Source: Chloroflexota bacterium
Lineage (GTDB): Bacteria > Chloroflexota > Anaerolineae > J036 > Brachytrichaceae
NCBI GenBank assembly: GCA_023488685.1
Contig: JAMDDR010000391.1
Coordinates: 1 to 40,999, forward strand
Direction of reading: 5' to 3'
Length of the DNA: 40,999 nt
Notes under the pieces: model-generated
What the model was told of the DNA's origin: nothing
Seen by the model: only the letters and a program-made list of their open reading frames with translations
Databases searched by the model: none
Shown: positions 15,359-26,104 of the stretch, piece by piece
Numbering within the stretch: the first letter of the stretch is position 1
Layout: the number at the start of each line of letters is the position of its first letter
Translations under genes and position numbers: made by a program

Positions 15359-18300
15359 ATGAGTCCCAGTGACGCAACCGATACCGCGCCGCGTTCATCG
15401 TCATCGGCGCTTTACGTCTTGCGCTTTTTGCCATCTGCCTTTCTGGCGCTCGTTTGTGCACTTCCCTGTGCCAATGTCTGGCTGGGACCCGGCATCATAC
15501 ACACGCACGCCGGGGGAGACAGCCCATTCCTGCTGCAGCGGGTATTTGAGTTAGCCACCAATCTACGGGCCGGTGTTTTCCCAGTCCGTTGGATGCCGGA
15601 TGCTGCGTTTGGCCTGGGTTACCCGTTCTTCAACTACTACGCATCGCTTCCTTATTACCTGGCAGCACTATTGAACCTGGCTGGGTTTGACCTGATTGCC
15701 TCGATCAAGCTCACTCAAAGTGCCGGCATGTTTGCCGCGGCAGCCGCGATGTTTTTATTCGCCCGGACGCTATTGCCAGGACGGGGCGCGCTCCTGGCGG
15801 CGGTTGCTTACACGCTGGCACCCTATCACCTGGTCAATATCTACGTGCGCGGTGATTCGCTGGTCGAGTTTTTTGCGTTCGTGTGGTATCCGCTCATCTT
15901 GTGGGGCGTGGATCGGGTGACTGTTGCGCGGCGACATAGCGCTGGTCTGGGCCATGAGACTGTCGCTCACTCCCTCATATCCGTTGTGTTACTCGCGTGT
16001 GCCGTTGCTGCGCTGGTGCTCACACACAACGTGTCCACGTTGCTCTTTGCGCCGTTTATCGTGTTGTACGCACTGCTGCGGTTGGTCCAACATTGGCGCC
16101 AAACACCAGCGGGGGATAGATGCTCTCGTCGTGAACGAGTGGGGCCCTGGTTGGGTTTGGCAACAGCGGCCTTGCTCGCTGCGGCGTTGAGCGCGTGGTT
16201 TTGGCTCCCAGCGCTGGGTGAGGCTGGCGCCGTGCAGTTGGGTGACCAGACCACCGGGTACTTCAATTACAGCAACCATTTTCGCGCGGGCAACCTGGTG
16301 CAGTCAGCGTTGCTCTTTGATTATCACGTCGATTCCTCTCTGGATGTCTTTGCGATGGCGCTGCCACAGGCTGTGCTGATTGTTGCCGGCGCAATGGCCT
16401 GGCTGGCGTTTGGGAAAAAGCGTATCAGCGCTGTCATCGTGCTTGTGCTCTTTCTGCTGAGCACGCTGATGATCACGCCGCTCTCGCAATTCGTCTGGGA
16501 TGCCACTCCGTTGCTGCCGCTGGCTCAGTTCCCCTGGCGTTTTCTTTCCGTGCAGGCGCTGTTTGGGTCGTTGCTCGCGGGTGGTTTCATCTATGCAGGC
16601 GAATGGGCGAGCGCCAAATGGAGACTTGGGCAATGGGGGACGCCGGCGGTGCTGGCTGTCGCTTGCGGGGCACTGTTATTAACGCTCCCCGGACTGCCAA
16701 ACGATCGCCTGGATGTGCGTGCTGAAGATATAACGCCGCAAACGCTGCAATTCTACGAGTGGTTTAGCGGCAACATCGGTACAACCATCCGCGCGGAGTA
16801 TCTGCCTGGCGCGGTGCAACCACGACCCGCGGTGGGGCCGGACCTGGCGCAACAACCGCGTCGCGCACTTGCAGTGGCAGGCAGCGTGATTTCATCCGAG
16901 CTCGTGCAACAGGAGCCTATACGCCAGGTGTGGCACATTACGGTCAGCGGCGCAGGGGCCACGATGGCCTTGCCGTTGCTCTATTGGCCTGGGTGGCTGG
17001 CAACGGATGAGGTGGACGGCACGACGAGACAGATCGAGCTTTCACCTTATCCCGGCTCTGGCTGGGTCATGATGTGGCTGCCCGGTGGAGAACACCGTGT
17101 GACGTTGTGGCTGGCTGGTACTGCTTTGCAACGCCAGAGTGACGGCGTCGCCCTGGCAGCTCTCATCATACTGGTCGCGCTAACTGTCGTCGCGCTGGCC
17201 ATGGCACGTGTGTCCTTGCGCCGGGTTGGGCGGTGGACTGCGGTGGTGGTCGCGACTGTGTTGGCGGTGGTGATGATCGCGCAAGCCAGTCTCCGTCTGG
17301 ATCAAGAATCCGTGCCTGCGCTGCAGACGGCCGGCTACCTGGACCATCAGTTCCCGAATCGCGCGCCGCTCGTGTTCCAGGATGGCGATGGTCAGCGTTA
17401 TGAACTCACCGGTGTACGACTCATGCCGGCGTCGGTACGCGCTGGTGAGCCGTTTACCCTCACCACCACCTGGCGCGACGGTCGCGCCCCCGCGCAGGTG
17501 GGCATACAACAGGAACTACCTTCCGGCGGTTATTTTGCCTATCTGTTCCGCTTTGCGCGCAGCGTTTCATATGGCCCGCCGGAATTGAGCGTCCATACGG
17601 CGTTGACGGATGCGCTGCCGGGGCCCTTGCTGTTGAAGTTGCTGGCGCGCGACGTCGCCGGCAACGTGCTCACGCCGACCACGCCTTCCGGGCAGGCGCT
17701 GGAGCGAAACTTCCTGACGGGGTTGACGGTTGTCGCGGCTGCACCAGCAGGTTCCGATGCTGCCGTGGAGATCCCAATCCGCACGTTCCCGAACGGGATT
17801 GTGTTGCACGCATTCGACTGGTATCTCCCAAACGGTCAAGACATTTGTTTCCGCCCTACCTGGGCGAGCTCGCGCCCGCTTGCGGGTGCGTTGCAAGTGT
17901 CCTTTCTGTTGCGTGGTGCCGATGGGCGTGAGATCGCACGCGCGGACACGCAGCCGCAGGCTGGGTTAGCACCAACATGGTCATGGCCGATTGGTGCACT
18001 GGTCCGCGATAGTTACTGCGTGCCGGTCAGTGGGACGCTGACGTCAAATGAACCTTACACGCTGCTGGTGCGCTGGTATCGCGTGCTGGATCAGCATGCC
18101 ACGGGTGAGGTGACGCTGGTCGGCGATCGCGCCAACGTGACCGTGAATGCGCCGAACATACCGCACCCAATCATCACCGCTCACCAGTACGATATCCCCA
18201 TGATGCAGCAGCGCACAGACGTGCGCTTCACGCTGCCTGGGACACCGGCGGGCGACATCCGGCTATTGGGTTATAGCCTGGTCACGTCGACGCAGGCACT

Positions 18301-18622
18301 TAGTGTCACGCTCTACTGGTCGGCGAACCTGACCGTCGTGCAGGATTACAAGTCATTCGTTCACTATGCGCCGCTCAGCACGCCGGAGCCAGTCCGCCAG
18401 GCAGACCGGTTTACACGCGACGGCATGTACCCCACCGGAATGTGGTTGCCGGGTGAGGTGGTTAGTGACACCGTGAGACTGGATCTCGCGGACGTCCCTT
18501 CGGGCGATTACCAGTTGGCGGTAGGTTGGTATGATCCGGATACGCTGATACGCCTGCCGGCTGAGGTGGGTGGCACGGCGGTTCCCGATGGGCGCTATGT
18601 GGTCGTACAGGTGAAACGCTAA
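15359..18622 (+). CDS. Large PTPS-related (GT-C-like) membrane protein with repeated beta-sandwich tail
   Basis: A 1087-residue polytopic protein of the '6-pyruvoyl-tetrahydropterin synthase-related' membrane family, now usually viewed as GT-C glycosyltransferase-like; true PTPS activity is not expected. The signature stretch FGLGYPFFNYYASLPYYLAA lies at about residues 80-99, preceded by an acidic HTHAGGDSPFLLQR loop, with about ten membrane segments to residue 450 and one more near 620. From about 660 to the end are soluble beta modules; at least two resemble the tail of the GT39-like protein, the last one around 984-1087 (LYWSANLTVVQDYKSFVHY, GDYQLAVGWYDPD). The binding-lipoprotein ATG follows the stop by one base, indicating tight translational coupling. 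Probable role: moving sugars onto surface polymers or proteins; unproven. Confidence 0.8.
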   Translation: MSPSDATDTAPRSSSSALYVLRFLPSAFLALVCALPCANVWLGPGIIHTHAGGDSPFLLQRVFELATNLRAGVFPVRWMPDAAFGLGYPFFNYYASLPYYLAALLNLAGFDLIASIKLTQSAGMFAAAAAMFLFARTLLPGRGALLAAVAYTLAPYHLVNIYVRGDSLVEFFAFVWYPLILWGVDRVTVARRHSAGLGHETVAHSLISVVLLACAVAALVLTHNVSTLLFAPFIVLYALLRLVQHWRQTPAGDRCSRRERVGPWLGLATAALLAAALSAWFWLPALGEAGAVQLGDQTTGYFNYSNHFRAGNLVQSALLFDYHVDSSLDVFAMALPQAVLIVAGAMAWLAFGKKRISAVIVLVLFLLSTLMITPLSQFVWDATPLLPLAQFPWRFLSVQALFGSLLAGGFIYAGEWASAKWRLGQWGTPAVLAVACGALLLTLPGLPNDRLDVRAEDITPQTLQFYEWFSGNIGTTIRAEYLPGAVQPRPAVGPDLAQQPRRALAVAGSVISSELVQQEPIRQVWHITVSGAGATMALPLLYWPGWLATDEVDGTTRQIELSPYPGSGWVMMWLPGGEHRVTLWLAGTALQRQSDGVALAALIILVALTVVALAMARVSLRRVGRWTAVVVATVLAVVMIAQASLRLDQESVPALQTAGYLDHQFPNRAPLVFQDGDGQRYELTGVRLMPASVRAGEPFTLTTTWRDGRAPAQVGIQQELPSGGYFAYLFRFARSVSYGPPELSVHTALTDALPGPLLLKLLARDVAGNVLTPTTPSGQALERNFLTGLTVVAAAPAGSDAAVEIPIRTFPNGIVLHAFDWYLPNGQDICFRPTWASSRPLAGALQVSFLLRGADGREIARADTQPQAGLAPTWSWPIGALVRDSYCVPVSGTLTSNEPYTLLVRWYRVLDQHATGEVTLVGDRANVTVNAPNIPHPIITAHQYDIPMMQQRTDVRFTLPGTPAGDIRLLGYSLVTSTQALSVTLYWSANLTVVQDYKSFVHYAPLSTPEPVRQADRFTRDGMYPTGMWLPGEVVSDTVRLDLADVPSGDYQLAVGWYDPDTLIRLPAEVGGTAVPDGRYVVVQVKR

Positions 18623-18623
18623 C

Positions 18624-19619
18624 ATGGTACGGGGCAATCCACGAAGTTGTCCGCTGAACGTCAAGCGTTTGCTGAACGTCAAACGTTTGGTGTTCAATGT
18701 CTTGCAGCTCGTGTCATTGCTTGTGCTGCCAGTGTTGCCGGCTTGTGCAGTGCCCCGACCGACGATCAAGATCGCACTCGTTGCGCCATTCGAAGGGCGA
18801 TTCCGCGAAGTGGGCTACGATGCGTTCCCAGCCATGCGTCTTGCCTTGCGCGAACAGATCAAGGCGGGCGGCATTGGTCGCTACCAGGTCGAGTTTGTCG
18901 CCTACAACGATGACGCCGACCCAGTATTGGCCGAGCGTGTGGCACACGATGTGGTATTGGATGAACGGGTGATGGCAGTGATTGGCCACTTTCGCCTGGA
19001 TACCACCCGCGCGGCAGCCGCTGTATATGTCCAGGGGCAACTCGCACTGGTTGTGCCGCAGGTGCCTGCCGATCAATTGCCGTCTGACCCGTTGATTTTC
19101 CCGCTTGCCCCTACGCGTGAGAAGATGTCGGATGCGCTTGCCGAGTGCCCGGCGGGCAGTGGCGATGTCGTTCAAGTGGACTATAGCCTGCCGCCATTCA
19201 AAGGGACAGTAAACAGTGACTGGCTGCACTTGCTGCCTGATTTTCACTCCCCAGCGGCGCTCCACTTGCTGGGGGCATCGATCCATGGGTTGTGTTTTGC
19301 CGCTGATGCGCCGTTACTGCGCGACTTGCCAGCAGCAGCACAGGCTCTTGCCGGCTTCCAGGATGTATCCGGTGGTGTTGCGCCTGCGCCCCGCTCCATT
19401 TCAGCTTATGATGCCACGCGCCTGCTCTTGCGCGCAATACAGGCTGATATCGATGCCAACGGCGTGCCCACACGCGCAGGGGTGGCTGAGGCGTTGCGCC
19501 AGATTGATTATCAGGGTTTACTTGGGCATATCTCGTTCGATCAAAACAATACGTGGCGTTCTGCGCCGGCCTGGATCTACGAATATGACGCCGGCGCCGT
19601 CGCCCACCTGGTGAAATGA
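18624..19619 (+). CDS. Periplasmic-binding-protein-like lipoprotein (branched-chain amino acid receptor family)
   Basis: A 331-residue protein with a lipoprotein signal ending VLPVLPAC, then a type 1 periplasmic-binding fold: IKIALVAPFEGRFREVGYDA at the N-lobe, VMAVIGHFRLDTTRAAA, and a C-terminal LLGHISFDQNNTWRSAP, as in Leu/Ile/Val receptors. No permease or ATPase of a matching importer is adjacent, so it may be a sensor or an orphan receptor. The signal's n-region is unusual: LNVKRL occurs twice, encoded by two nearly identical 18-base units at 18653-18688. Start ATG at 18624 is one base after the preceding stop and the UroD-like gene starts four bases after its own stop, so it lies within one operon. 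Ligand unknown. Confidence 0.8.
   Translation: MVRGNPRSCPLNVKRLLNVKRLVFNVLQLVSLLVLPVLPACAVPRPTIKIALVAPFEGRFREVGYDAFPAMRLALREQIKAGGIGRYQVEFVAYNDDADPVLAERVAHDVVLDERVMAVIGHFRLDTTRAAAAVYVQGQLALVVPQVPADQLPSDPLIFPLAPTREKMSDALAECPAGSGDVVQVDYSLPPFKGTVNSDWLHLLPDFHSPAALHLLGASIHGLCFAADAPLLRDLPAAAQALAGFQDVSGGVAPAPRSISAYDATRLLLRAIQADIDANGVPTRAGVAEALRQIDYQGLLGHISFDQNNTWRSAPAWIYEYDAGAVAHLVK
18653..18688. repeat. In-frame 18-bp tandem repeat in the lipoprotein signal region
   Basis: GCTGAACGTCAAGCGTTT (18653-18670) and GCTGAACGTCAAACGTTT (18671-18688) differ at one base. The junction gives CGTT-TGCTG-AACG, the same mini-palindrome pattern seen in the GT39-like and kinase repeats. Confidence 0.85.
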
Positions 19620-19623
19620 CATC

Positions 19624-20598
19624 ATGATGACACCCAAAGAGATTGTCTTGCGCGCAATTGAATTCCGCAATCCAGCACGTGTCCCGGTGACCTACTGCAA
19701 CCGTGACTTCGAATGCTCTGATACCCTGGTGACCGGCTACGCGCCAGCACCTGGATTCGAGCCGTCACAGGCAGGCATGACGGAGTGGGGCTACGTTTGG
19801 CACTCACTCGATACGACCATGGGGCAGCCGCAAGTACATCCCCTGGTCGACGATCGGCGCATCGCAGATTATTGCCCACCTGATCCCTACGCACCCGGCC
19901 GTCTGGCCGCATTGCCGGCATTCATCGCCGCCAACCGCGGGAAATTCCTGAGATTCGGTCTGGGCATCACCGGTTTTAACACGGCGACATTTCTGCGCGG
20001 CTTCGATCAGTTCTTGATTGACCTGTACACGGATCGCGCGCTTGCCGAGCGCGTGCTTGACTTCGTGTTCGACTTTGAGAATGGATTGATAGAGCAGGCA
20101 GTGACTGTCGAAATAGACGCGGTAAGCTTCGGAGACGATTGGGGCACTCAGCGGGGGCTCATGATTGCCCCGGCACTATGGCGTGAAGTTTTCCGCCCAC
20201 GTTACGCGGCTCAGTTTGAGCGCGCGCATCGCGCCGGCAAGAAGGTGTGGTTCCACACTTGCGGCAACGTGTGGGCGATTATCGGCGACCTGATCGATAT
20301 CGGGGTGGATGTGCTCGAACTGCTCCAGCCGGATGTTTTTGGCGTGGAGCGTCTGGCGGCGGAATTCGGTGGCAAGGTATGCTTCTGCTGTTCGGTCGAT
20401 CACCAGCGGCGCGCTGTGAGTGGGACGCGCGACGAGATCTTCGCTTATGCCCGTTTACTCAACGATACGCTGGGGGCATACAACGGTGGTTTTATCGGGT
20501 ATGTCGAAGACTATGCTTCACTGGGCATGAGCGAGCAAAACTACCAGTGGATCCGGGAGGCGTTTCACGGGCTCAGCCGCGCGCCGATGGGTGAATAG
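19624..20598 (+). CDS. Uroporphyrinogen decarboxylase superfamily protein, methyltransferase-like
   Basis: A 324-residue TIM-barrel protein of the UroD/MtaA superfamily: N-terminal TPKEIVLRAIEFRNPARVPV is characteristic. True haem UroD has an Arg-rich N-terminal substrate motif that I do not see. Instead there is HTCG with H211 and C213, and a later Cys cluster VCFCCSVD (C253, C255, C256), recalling the H-x-C...C zinc site of corrinoid/cobalamin methyltransferases such as MtaA and MtbA. So a methyl-transfer or other zinc role is more likely than haem synthesis, although no corrinoid protein gene is nearby. It follows the binding lipoprotein by four bases and precedes an ABC exporter by 115 bases. 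The ATG ATG start leaves a one-codon ambiguity (19624 or 19627). Confidence 0.8.
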   Translation: MMTPKEIVLRAIEFRNPARVPVTYCNRDFECSDTLVTGYAPAPGFEPSQAGMTEWGYVWHSLDTTMGQPQVHPLVDDRRIADYCPPDPYAPGRLAALPAFIAANRGKFLRFGLGITGFNTATFLRGFDQFLIDLYTDRALAERVLDFVFDFENGLIEQAVTVEIDAVSFGDDWGTQRGLMIAPALWREVFRPRYAAQFERAHRAGKKVWFHTCGNVWAIIGDLIDIGVDVLELLQPDVFGVERLAAEFGGKVCFCCSVDHQRRAVSGTRDEIFAYARLLNDTLGAYNGGFIGYVEDYASLGMSEQNYQWIREAFHGLSRAPMGE

Positions 20599-20713
20599 AG
20601 CCGCTCCAACTTCGCCAGCGCCTCAGCGAGCTATAAGGCGCCGGTTTTACAATCCACCCCGCTGTTGTATTGGTTGTATGGATTGAGAATCATTCGAGAT
20701 GAAGGTGGAAGCA

Positions 20714-22567
<1,854 letters not shown>

Positions 22568-22612
22568 CCGGGCATGGATTCTGGCGAGGGATTGGACCCT
22601 GATGTGAACGCG

Positions 22613-23575
22613 TTAAGGCCACTGCCACCAGTCTTTGCGTGAGCGCGGGTCGAGGAAGCTGCCCGAATCCCTTACCGAGACCTGTATCTCGTTACCGGCG
22701 GCCGTGCCAAGGGCTTCGTTGTTTCGTAGCGCGGGGAGTTGATTGGTCACGCGGTATCCTTGTGCGTTATTCTGTGCCCGGTACAGCGCCAGTAGATTGG
22801 GATTCACGCAGACGTTTTCAAGGTGAATGAGATATCCATAAGCGGGTGAGTCCTGGCGGGTATAAACCAGGCTGACGCGCTTCTCCTCTGCATAAATGAC
22901 CATTGCTTTGTACCCGCCACCGAATATTTCGGGATTGCGCTCTGGCGGGTAGACCGCTTCGCCTGCCCGAGTGGCCAGACCGGCTAACGTCACTGGCCAA
23001 CTGGTAATGGGGGTCCCCCGGCATCCGTAGGGATTGCCGTTGCACTTGTCAGGCCCCCAATTCCAACCGTTGATTCGGTATACATTGCTGATCGTGGGGA
23101 TGCGGTTAGGCTCAAAGAGACCTTGGAGACGAGGCGCATTTGGATCTGTGTTACCGCTATAGTCAACTAACTGGCGAGGGGCATCGGTCAGCGAATAGCT
23201 GCGCAACCCCAGGTTGATATCTGGTTGGAGGTAATCCGGGCGGTCGTAGCTAAGAATTCTCTCGACGGGGATGAGGTTATAGTGCGCACTGGAGGTGGCC
23301 GGGCAGGTGGTGGACGGCGCGGTCGCACGTATCACTATGGGGAAAAAGCGCCTGGTGGTGGCTACGATTGTCGATGGCCCGGCCGGCTCCGCGGTGGCGA
23401 TGTTGGTCGTGATGGTTGGCACAGCGTCGACGTTTAACGTTGGTGATTGCCCCGGCGCCATCTGGGCAGACACAGTCTGATTGCGTATGGTCGCCATGAC
23501 CAATACGATGAACACGAACAAGACTTGCGATATTGGTTTACGTTGTTGACATTGGAACCTTCGTATAAGCGACAA
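22613..23575 (-). CDS. Secreted protein of unknown function
   Basis: 320 residues: signal peptide at about 1-38 (hydrophobic VLFVFIVLVMATI, cleavage likely near VSAQ), a Thr/Pro/Ala-rich segment to about 90, then a compact domain with motifs YRINGWNWGPDKC, VIYAEEKRVSLVYTR, YGYLIHLENVC and VRDSGSFLDPRSRKDWWQWP at the very end. The paired Cys residues (CNGNPYGC and the Cys near 249) suggest disulphides. The start is TTG at 23575, supported by GGAGAG six bases upstream and because any later Met would delete the signal peptide. I do not recognise a named family. The compact domain may bind glycans or peptidoglycan, but that is a guess. Convergent with the ABC exporter. Confidence 0.8.
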   Translation of the reverse strand: MSLIRRFQCQQRKPISQVLFVFIVLVMATIRNQTVSAQMAPGQSPTLNVDAVPTITTNIATAEPAGPSTIVATTRRFFPIVIRATAPSTTCPATSSAHYNLIPVERILSYDRPDYLQPDINLGLRSYSLTDAPRQLVDYSGNTDPNAPRLQGLFEPNRIPTISNVYRINGWNWGPDKCNGNPYGCRGTPITSWPVTLAGLATRAGEAVYPPERNPEIFGGGYKAMVIYAEEKRVSLVYTRQDSPAYGYLIHLENVCVNPNLLALYRAQNNAQGYRVTNQLPALRNNEALGTAAGNEIQVSVRDSGSFLDPRSRKDWWQWP

Positions 23576-23724
23576 AACGCTCTCCTTCTGTCAAGTTGTG
23601 GGGCTGCATCAGGCAGCTACGAGCCCGAGCGCGGATAACAGGATTGTGGCTCTATTGTGGCTCCGTGGGGTTAAGTTGCTGTAACGTATTTTAACATGGC
23701 GGTCTGTCAAAAGTTCATAACGCT

Positions 23725-25713
23725 TCAACGTATGGTGAACCAAGCGAAGGTGAGGGCGCCATCGGATAACACCTCACCACGTGCGTTGTATGCGCGATAG
23801 CGTTCACCTGACGACGAGTTATATATGCCGATGGCGAGCTGGTAATCACCAGGTAGTAAGGGCGCATTCAGCGTGACCCTTCTGCGGTCTTCGATGAAGT
23901 GGCCTGCGCGCCAGGCACTGGGCGGGACCAGCCCGTTCAAACTGCCGCCATCTTTCTGAGCGACGAGCCTTCCGGTGTGATCCAGCACGTGCAGGAAAAT
24001 CGTGTCGGTTGGGTCTGCAGTACTGAGCGAATGCCACCCCACCGTAACGTCAATGTGATCGTCATCCGGCTGCACACTGGCAGCCAACACCTCTGCAACC
24101 GGCCCAATCCGGTCCAGACGTTCATTGGTGATCTGGTCCGCCCGGTCCGCGCTGATGTCGCCAACCAGTCTCAAGGCCAGCCGCCCATCAGAATCGTAGT
24201 CTGTCCAGTAGACTCGATCGACCCCCAAGATGGTTTCATACAGCAGCGCGCTGGCGTGCGCATCTGATCCACGCGTGTTGACCCGGTACGGCGAGTTGTT
24301 CATCATTTCCGCGGCCAGCGGCAGATCGCTGATTGACGTTGCCTCGATGTTGATCCCTGTTGCGAATCGCACGAAGTCACTCAGGTCCTGGGACACGGGT
24401 GCCACGAGTACGCCCCAATACCCCAGGGGGTATAACGGATCGCGATACTCCATGCGATCGGGAAAGTTGACGAATAGCATCTTCCCACCATTTCGCCCGG
24501 CGGCAATGAGCTGGTCCATCAGTGCAGGCCCTTTCTGATAGAGCATGACTTCGAGCGATAACATCGCACCACTCTGCACGACGATGGCGCTACTGGCGAG
24601 CACGCCAAACATCATGCGGGCTGTCATACGGGCCGGCTTTACCCCGAAGAGAGCACTGGCCCATACCAGCGCCGCGGCGAACGAGGGAAAGTACATCAGG
24701 CGTGGAGAGACTTCCAGGTAGTCCATCGTTCTTGCGACCCAGGCAAGGCTGGATGCCGTTAGCCATAGCGCCAACGCCAGCACGAATTGTGGCCGCGCAG
24801 TCTTGGGGCATACCAGGGCGAGTAGCGCCAGCGAAAGGAAGAGTGCCAGCATTGCTTGCTGTGTGGGGGCCAATCCCCAGCCCCCGGTTGCGCTGATGAG
24901 GCGCGCAAAGGGATAGCTCAGGCCTTGTGACAGGTATAGCGCTTCCAGCGGATGAAGACCAAGCTGTGGTGGTGCTGCAGCTTTGGGAATGCTAAGCCAG
25001 ATTGTGATGAAAAATGCCGTGGGGATGAGGAACAGGAGGAGGATCGGGCTGCAGGACCTGACCCTGCGCTGCCAGCACAGATACAGTTCAAGCAGGAAGA
25101 CCATCGGTGTCACCAAAATCGCATTTTCCTGGATGAACAATGCTATCGTTGTGAGCAGTATAGCCAGCGTGATTCTCGTTGCATGTCTGCCCTCGCGCCC
25201 GCTGGTATATGACCACAGGGCACCGATGATCAACCCCGTAGTGATTGGGTGAGGGGAGATGGCGCGTGCCGTCGCTTCAAATGCGACGGGGTAGACGGCG
25301 AAGAGCGTTGCCGCCACAAAGGCAGTCGTCGTATTGCGGAACCAATGGCGCGCAGCGCCGAACAGGGTTAGCGTTGTGACCAGGTGAGCGCCAACATTGA
25401 GTGCATGATAGGGAAACGCCGTGTGCTCGGGTCCACTCCCACGCAGCAACTTCATCGTGATCAGCGTGAGAGGGCGATAGTACTCGTTACTATTCGATGT
25501 GCTGAGCAGGCCAAGGTAGGTGTGATCGTCAACCTGACCAATGTCGAATGGATCTTCACAGAAGAAGTTGAAATAGAGGGTCGGGAGGTATATGCTAAGC
25601 CCGAGAAGCAACAATACCGCACACAGCAACACAGCGATGAGAGTCTGATAGTGGTGAGAGATCAGGCTCGTATCCATTCTGAAGCGATGAGCGCCTGTGT
25701 GTTGCATATTCAT
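23725..25713 (-). CDS. GT-C-like membrane protein with the shared C-terminal beta-sandwich
   Basis: A 662-residue polytopic protein. The first membrane segment (about 25-45) is followed by an acidic loop (NFFCEDPFDIGQVDDHTYLG) and EYYRPLTLITMKLL, resembling the loop of eukaryotic TMTC and bacterial GT-C mannosyltransferases. About eleven hydrophobic segments run to residue 420. The soluble tail at about 555-662 (VTVGWHSLSTADPTDTIFLH; AWRAGHFIEDRRRVTL; GDYQLAIGIYNSSSG) aligns well with the tails of the proteins at 11482 and 15359. Activity would be transfer of a lipid-linked sugar outside the cell; not demonstrated by motif alone. Two in-frame ATGs are possible at the start (25713 and 25707). 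It is transcribed alone on this strand, upstream of the unknown secreted gene. Confidence 0.78.
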   Translation of the reverse strand: MNMQHTGAHRFRMDTSLISHHYQTLIAVLLCAVLLLLGLSIYLPTLYFNFFCEDPFDIGQVDDHTYLGLLSTSNSNEYYRPLTLITMKLLRGSGPEHTAFPYHALNVGAHLVTTLTLFGAARHWFRNTTTAFVAATLFAVYPVAFEATARAISPHPITTGLIIGALWSYTSGREGRHATRITLAILLTTIALFIQENAILVTPMVFLLELYLCWQRRVRSCSPILLLFLIPTAFFITIWLSIPKAAAPPQLGLHPLEALYLSQGLSYPFARLISATGGWGLAPTQQAMLALFLSLALLALVCPKTARPQFVLALALWLTASSLAWVARTMDYLEVSPRLMYFPSFAAALVWASALFGVKPARMTARMMFGVLASSAIVVQSGAMLSLEVMLYQKGPALMDQLIAAGRNGGKMLFVNFPDRMEYRDPLYPLGYWGVLVAPVSQDLSDFVRFATGINIEATSISDLPLAAEMMNNSPYRVNTRGSDAHASALLYETILGVDRVYWTDYDSDGRLALRLVGDISADRADQITNERLDRIGPVAEVLAASVQPDDDHIDVTVGWHSLSTADPTDTIFLHVLDHTGRLVAQKDGGSLNGLVPPSAWRAGHFIEDRRRVTLNAPLLPGDYQLAIGIYNSSSGERYRAYNARGEVLSDGALTFAWFTIR

Positions 25714-26104
25714 CAGGTGTGTTGCTCGTCATCGTTTCCATATATTGAAATCGATGATAAGGAAACCATATGAGTTGCCAGGTTGCACAAGCTGATATGG
25801 ATTGGATGTACCTACATGCCCAGGTGGATCCCCCTAGGGCATGGATCTATGATAGCACCACAAATGCCAACAGGTAAAACATGGCTTGCCCAGACAACCT
25901 GGGTTCATTTCAATTTTGGGGCCAATGGGCAAGCGACCAACCCTTGCGAAGGGTGCCTGCTCGCACCACGGCTTCCAGATAACCTTCGCAAGGGTTGTTG
26001 GCGCAGATTGTGGCTTGTAATGGCAACCTGCGAGAGGTTCCGCTGTTTTTGCCCAACTGTGGTACATTCGGTTGCGCACATTTTGCCCCGTCAGGTGGAT
26101 CAAT
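25714..26104. other. Intergenic region with a strong inverted repeat
   Basis: A 390-base spacer between divergent genes. I see no protein-like frame. It holds a 15-base perfect inverted repeat, CAACCCTTGCGAAGG (25938-25952) and CCTTCGCAAGGGTTG (25983-25997), and a small CCCAG-ACAAC-CTGGG hairpin just upstream. Promoters for the two divergent genes must lie here but I could not identify convincing -35/-10 pairs. Confidence 0.6.
25938..25997. repeat. 15-bp inverted repeat with 30-base spacer
   Basis: The two arms at 25938-25952 and 25983-25997 are perfectly complementary. Each arm itself contains the near-palindrome CCTTGCGAAGG. It could be an operator pair, an attenuator-like stem or a dispersed repeat. 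Confidence 0.75.

Noticed and set aside
15359..18622. Annotation as a true 6-pyruvoyl-tetrahydropterin synthase
   Set aside because: The protein is a large polytopic membrane protein and lacks the zinc-His triad of the small soluble enzyme; only the domain-family name is shared.
19624..20598. Haem-pathway uroporphyrinogen decarboxylase (hemE)
   Set aside because: No haem-type N-terminal Arg motif, no other haem genes nearby, and a HxC...C cluster typical of methyltransferases is present.
25801..25860. Possible riboswitch upstream of the sugar operon
   Set aside because: Only small isolated hairpins are seen; no known aptamer core could be recognised.
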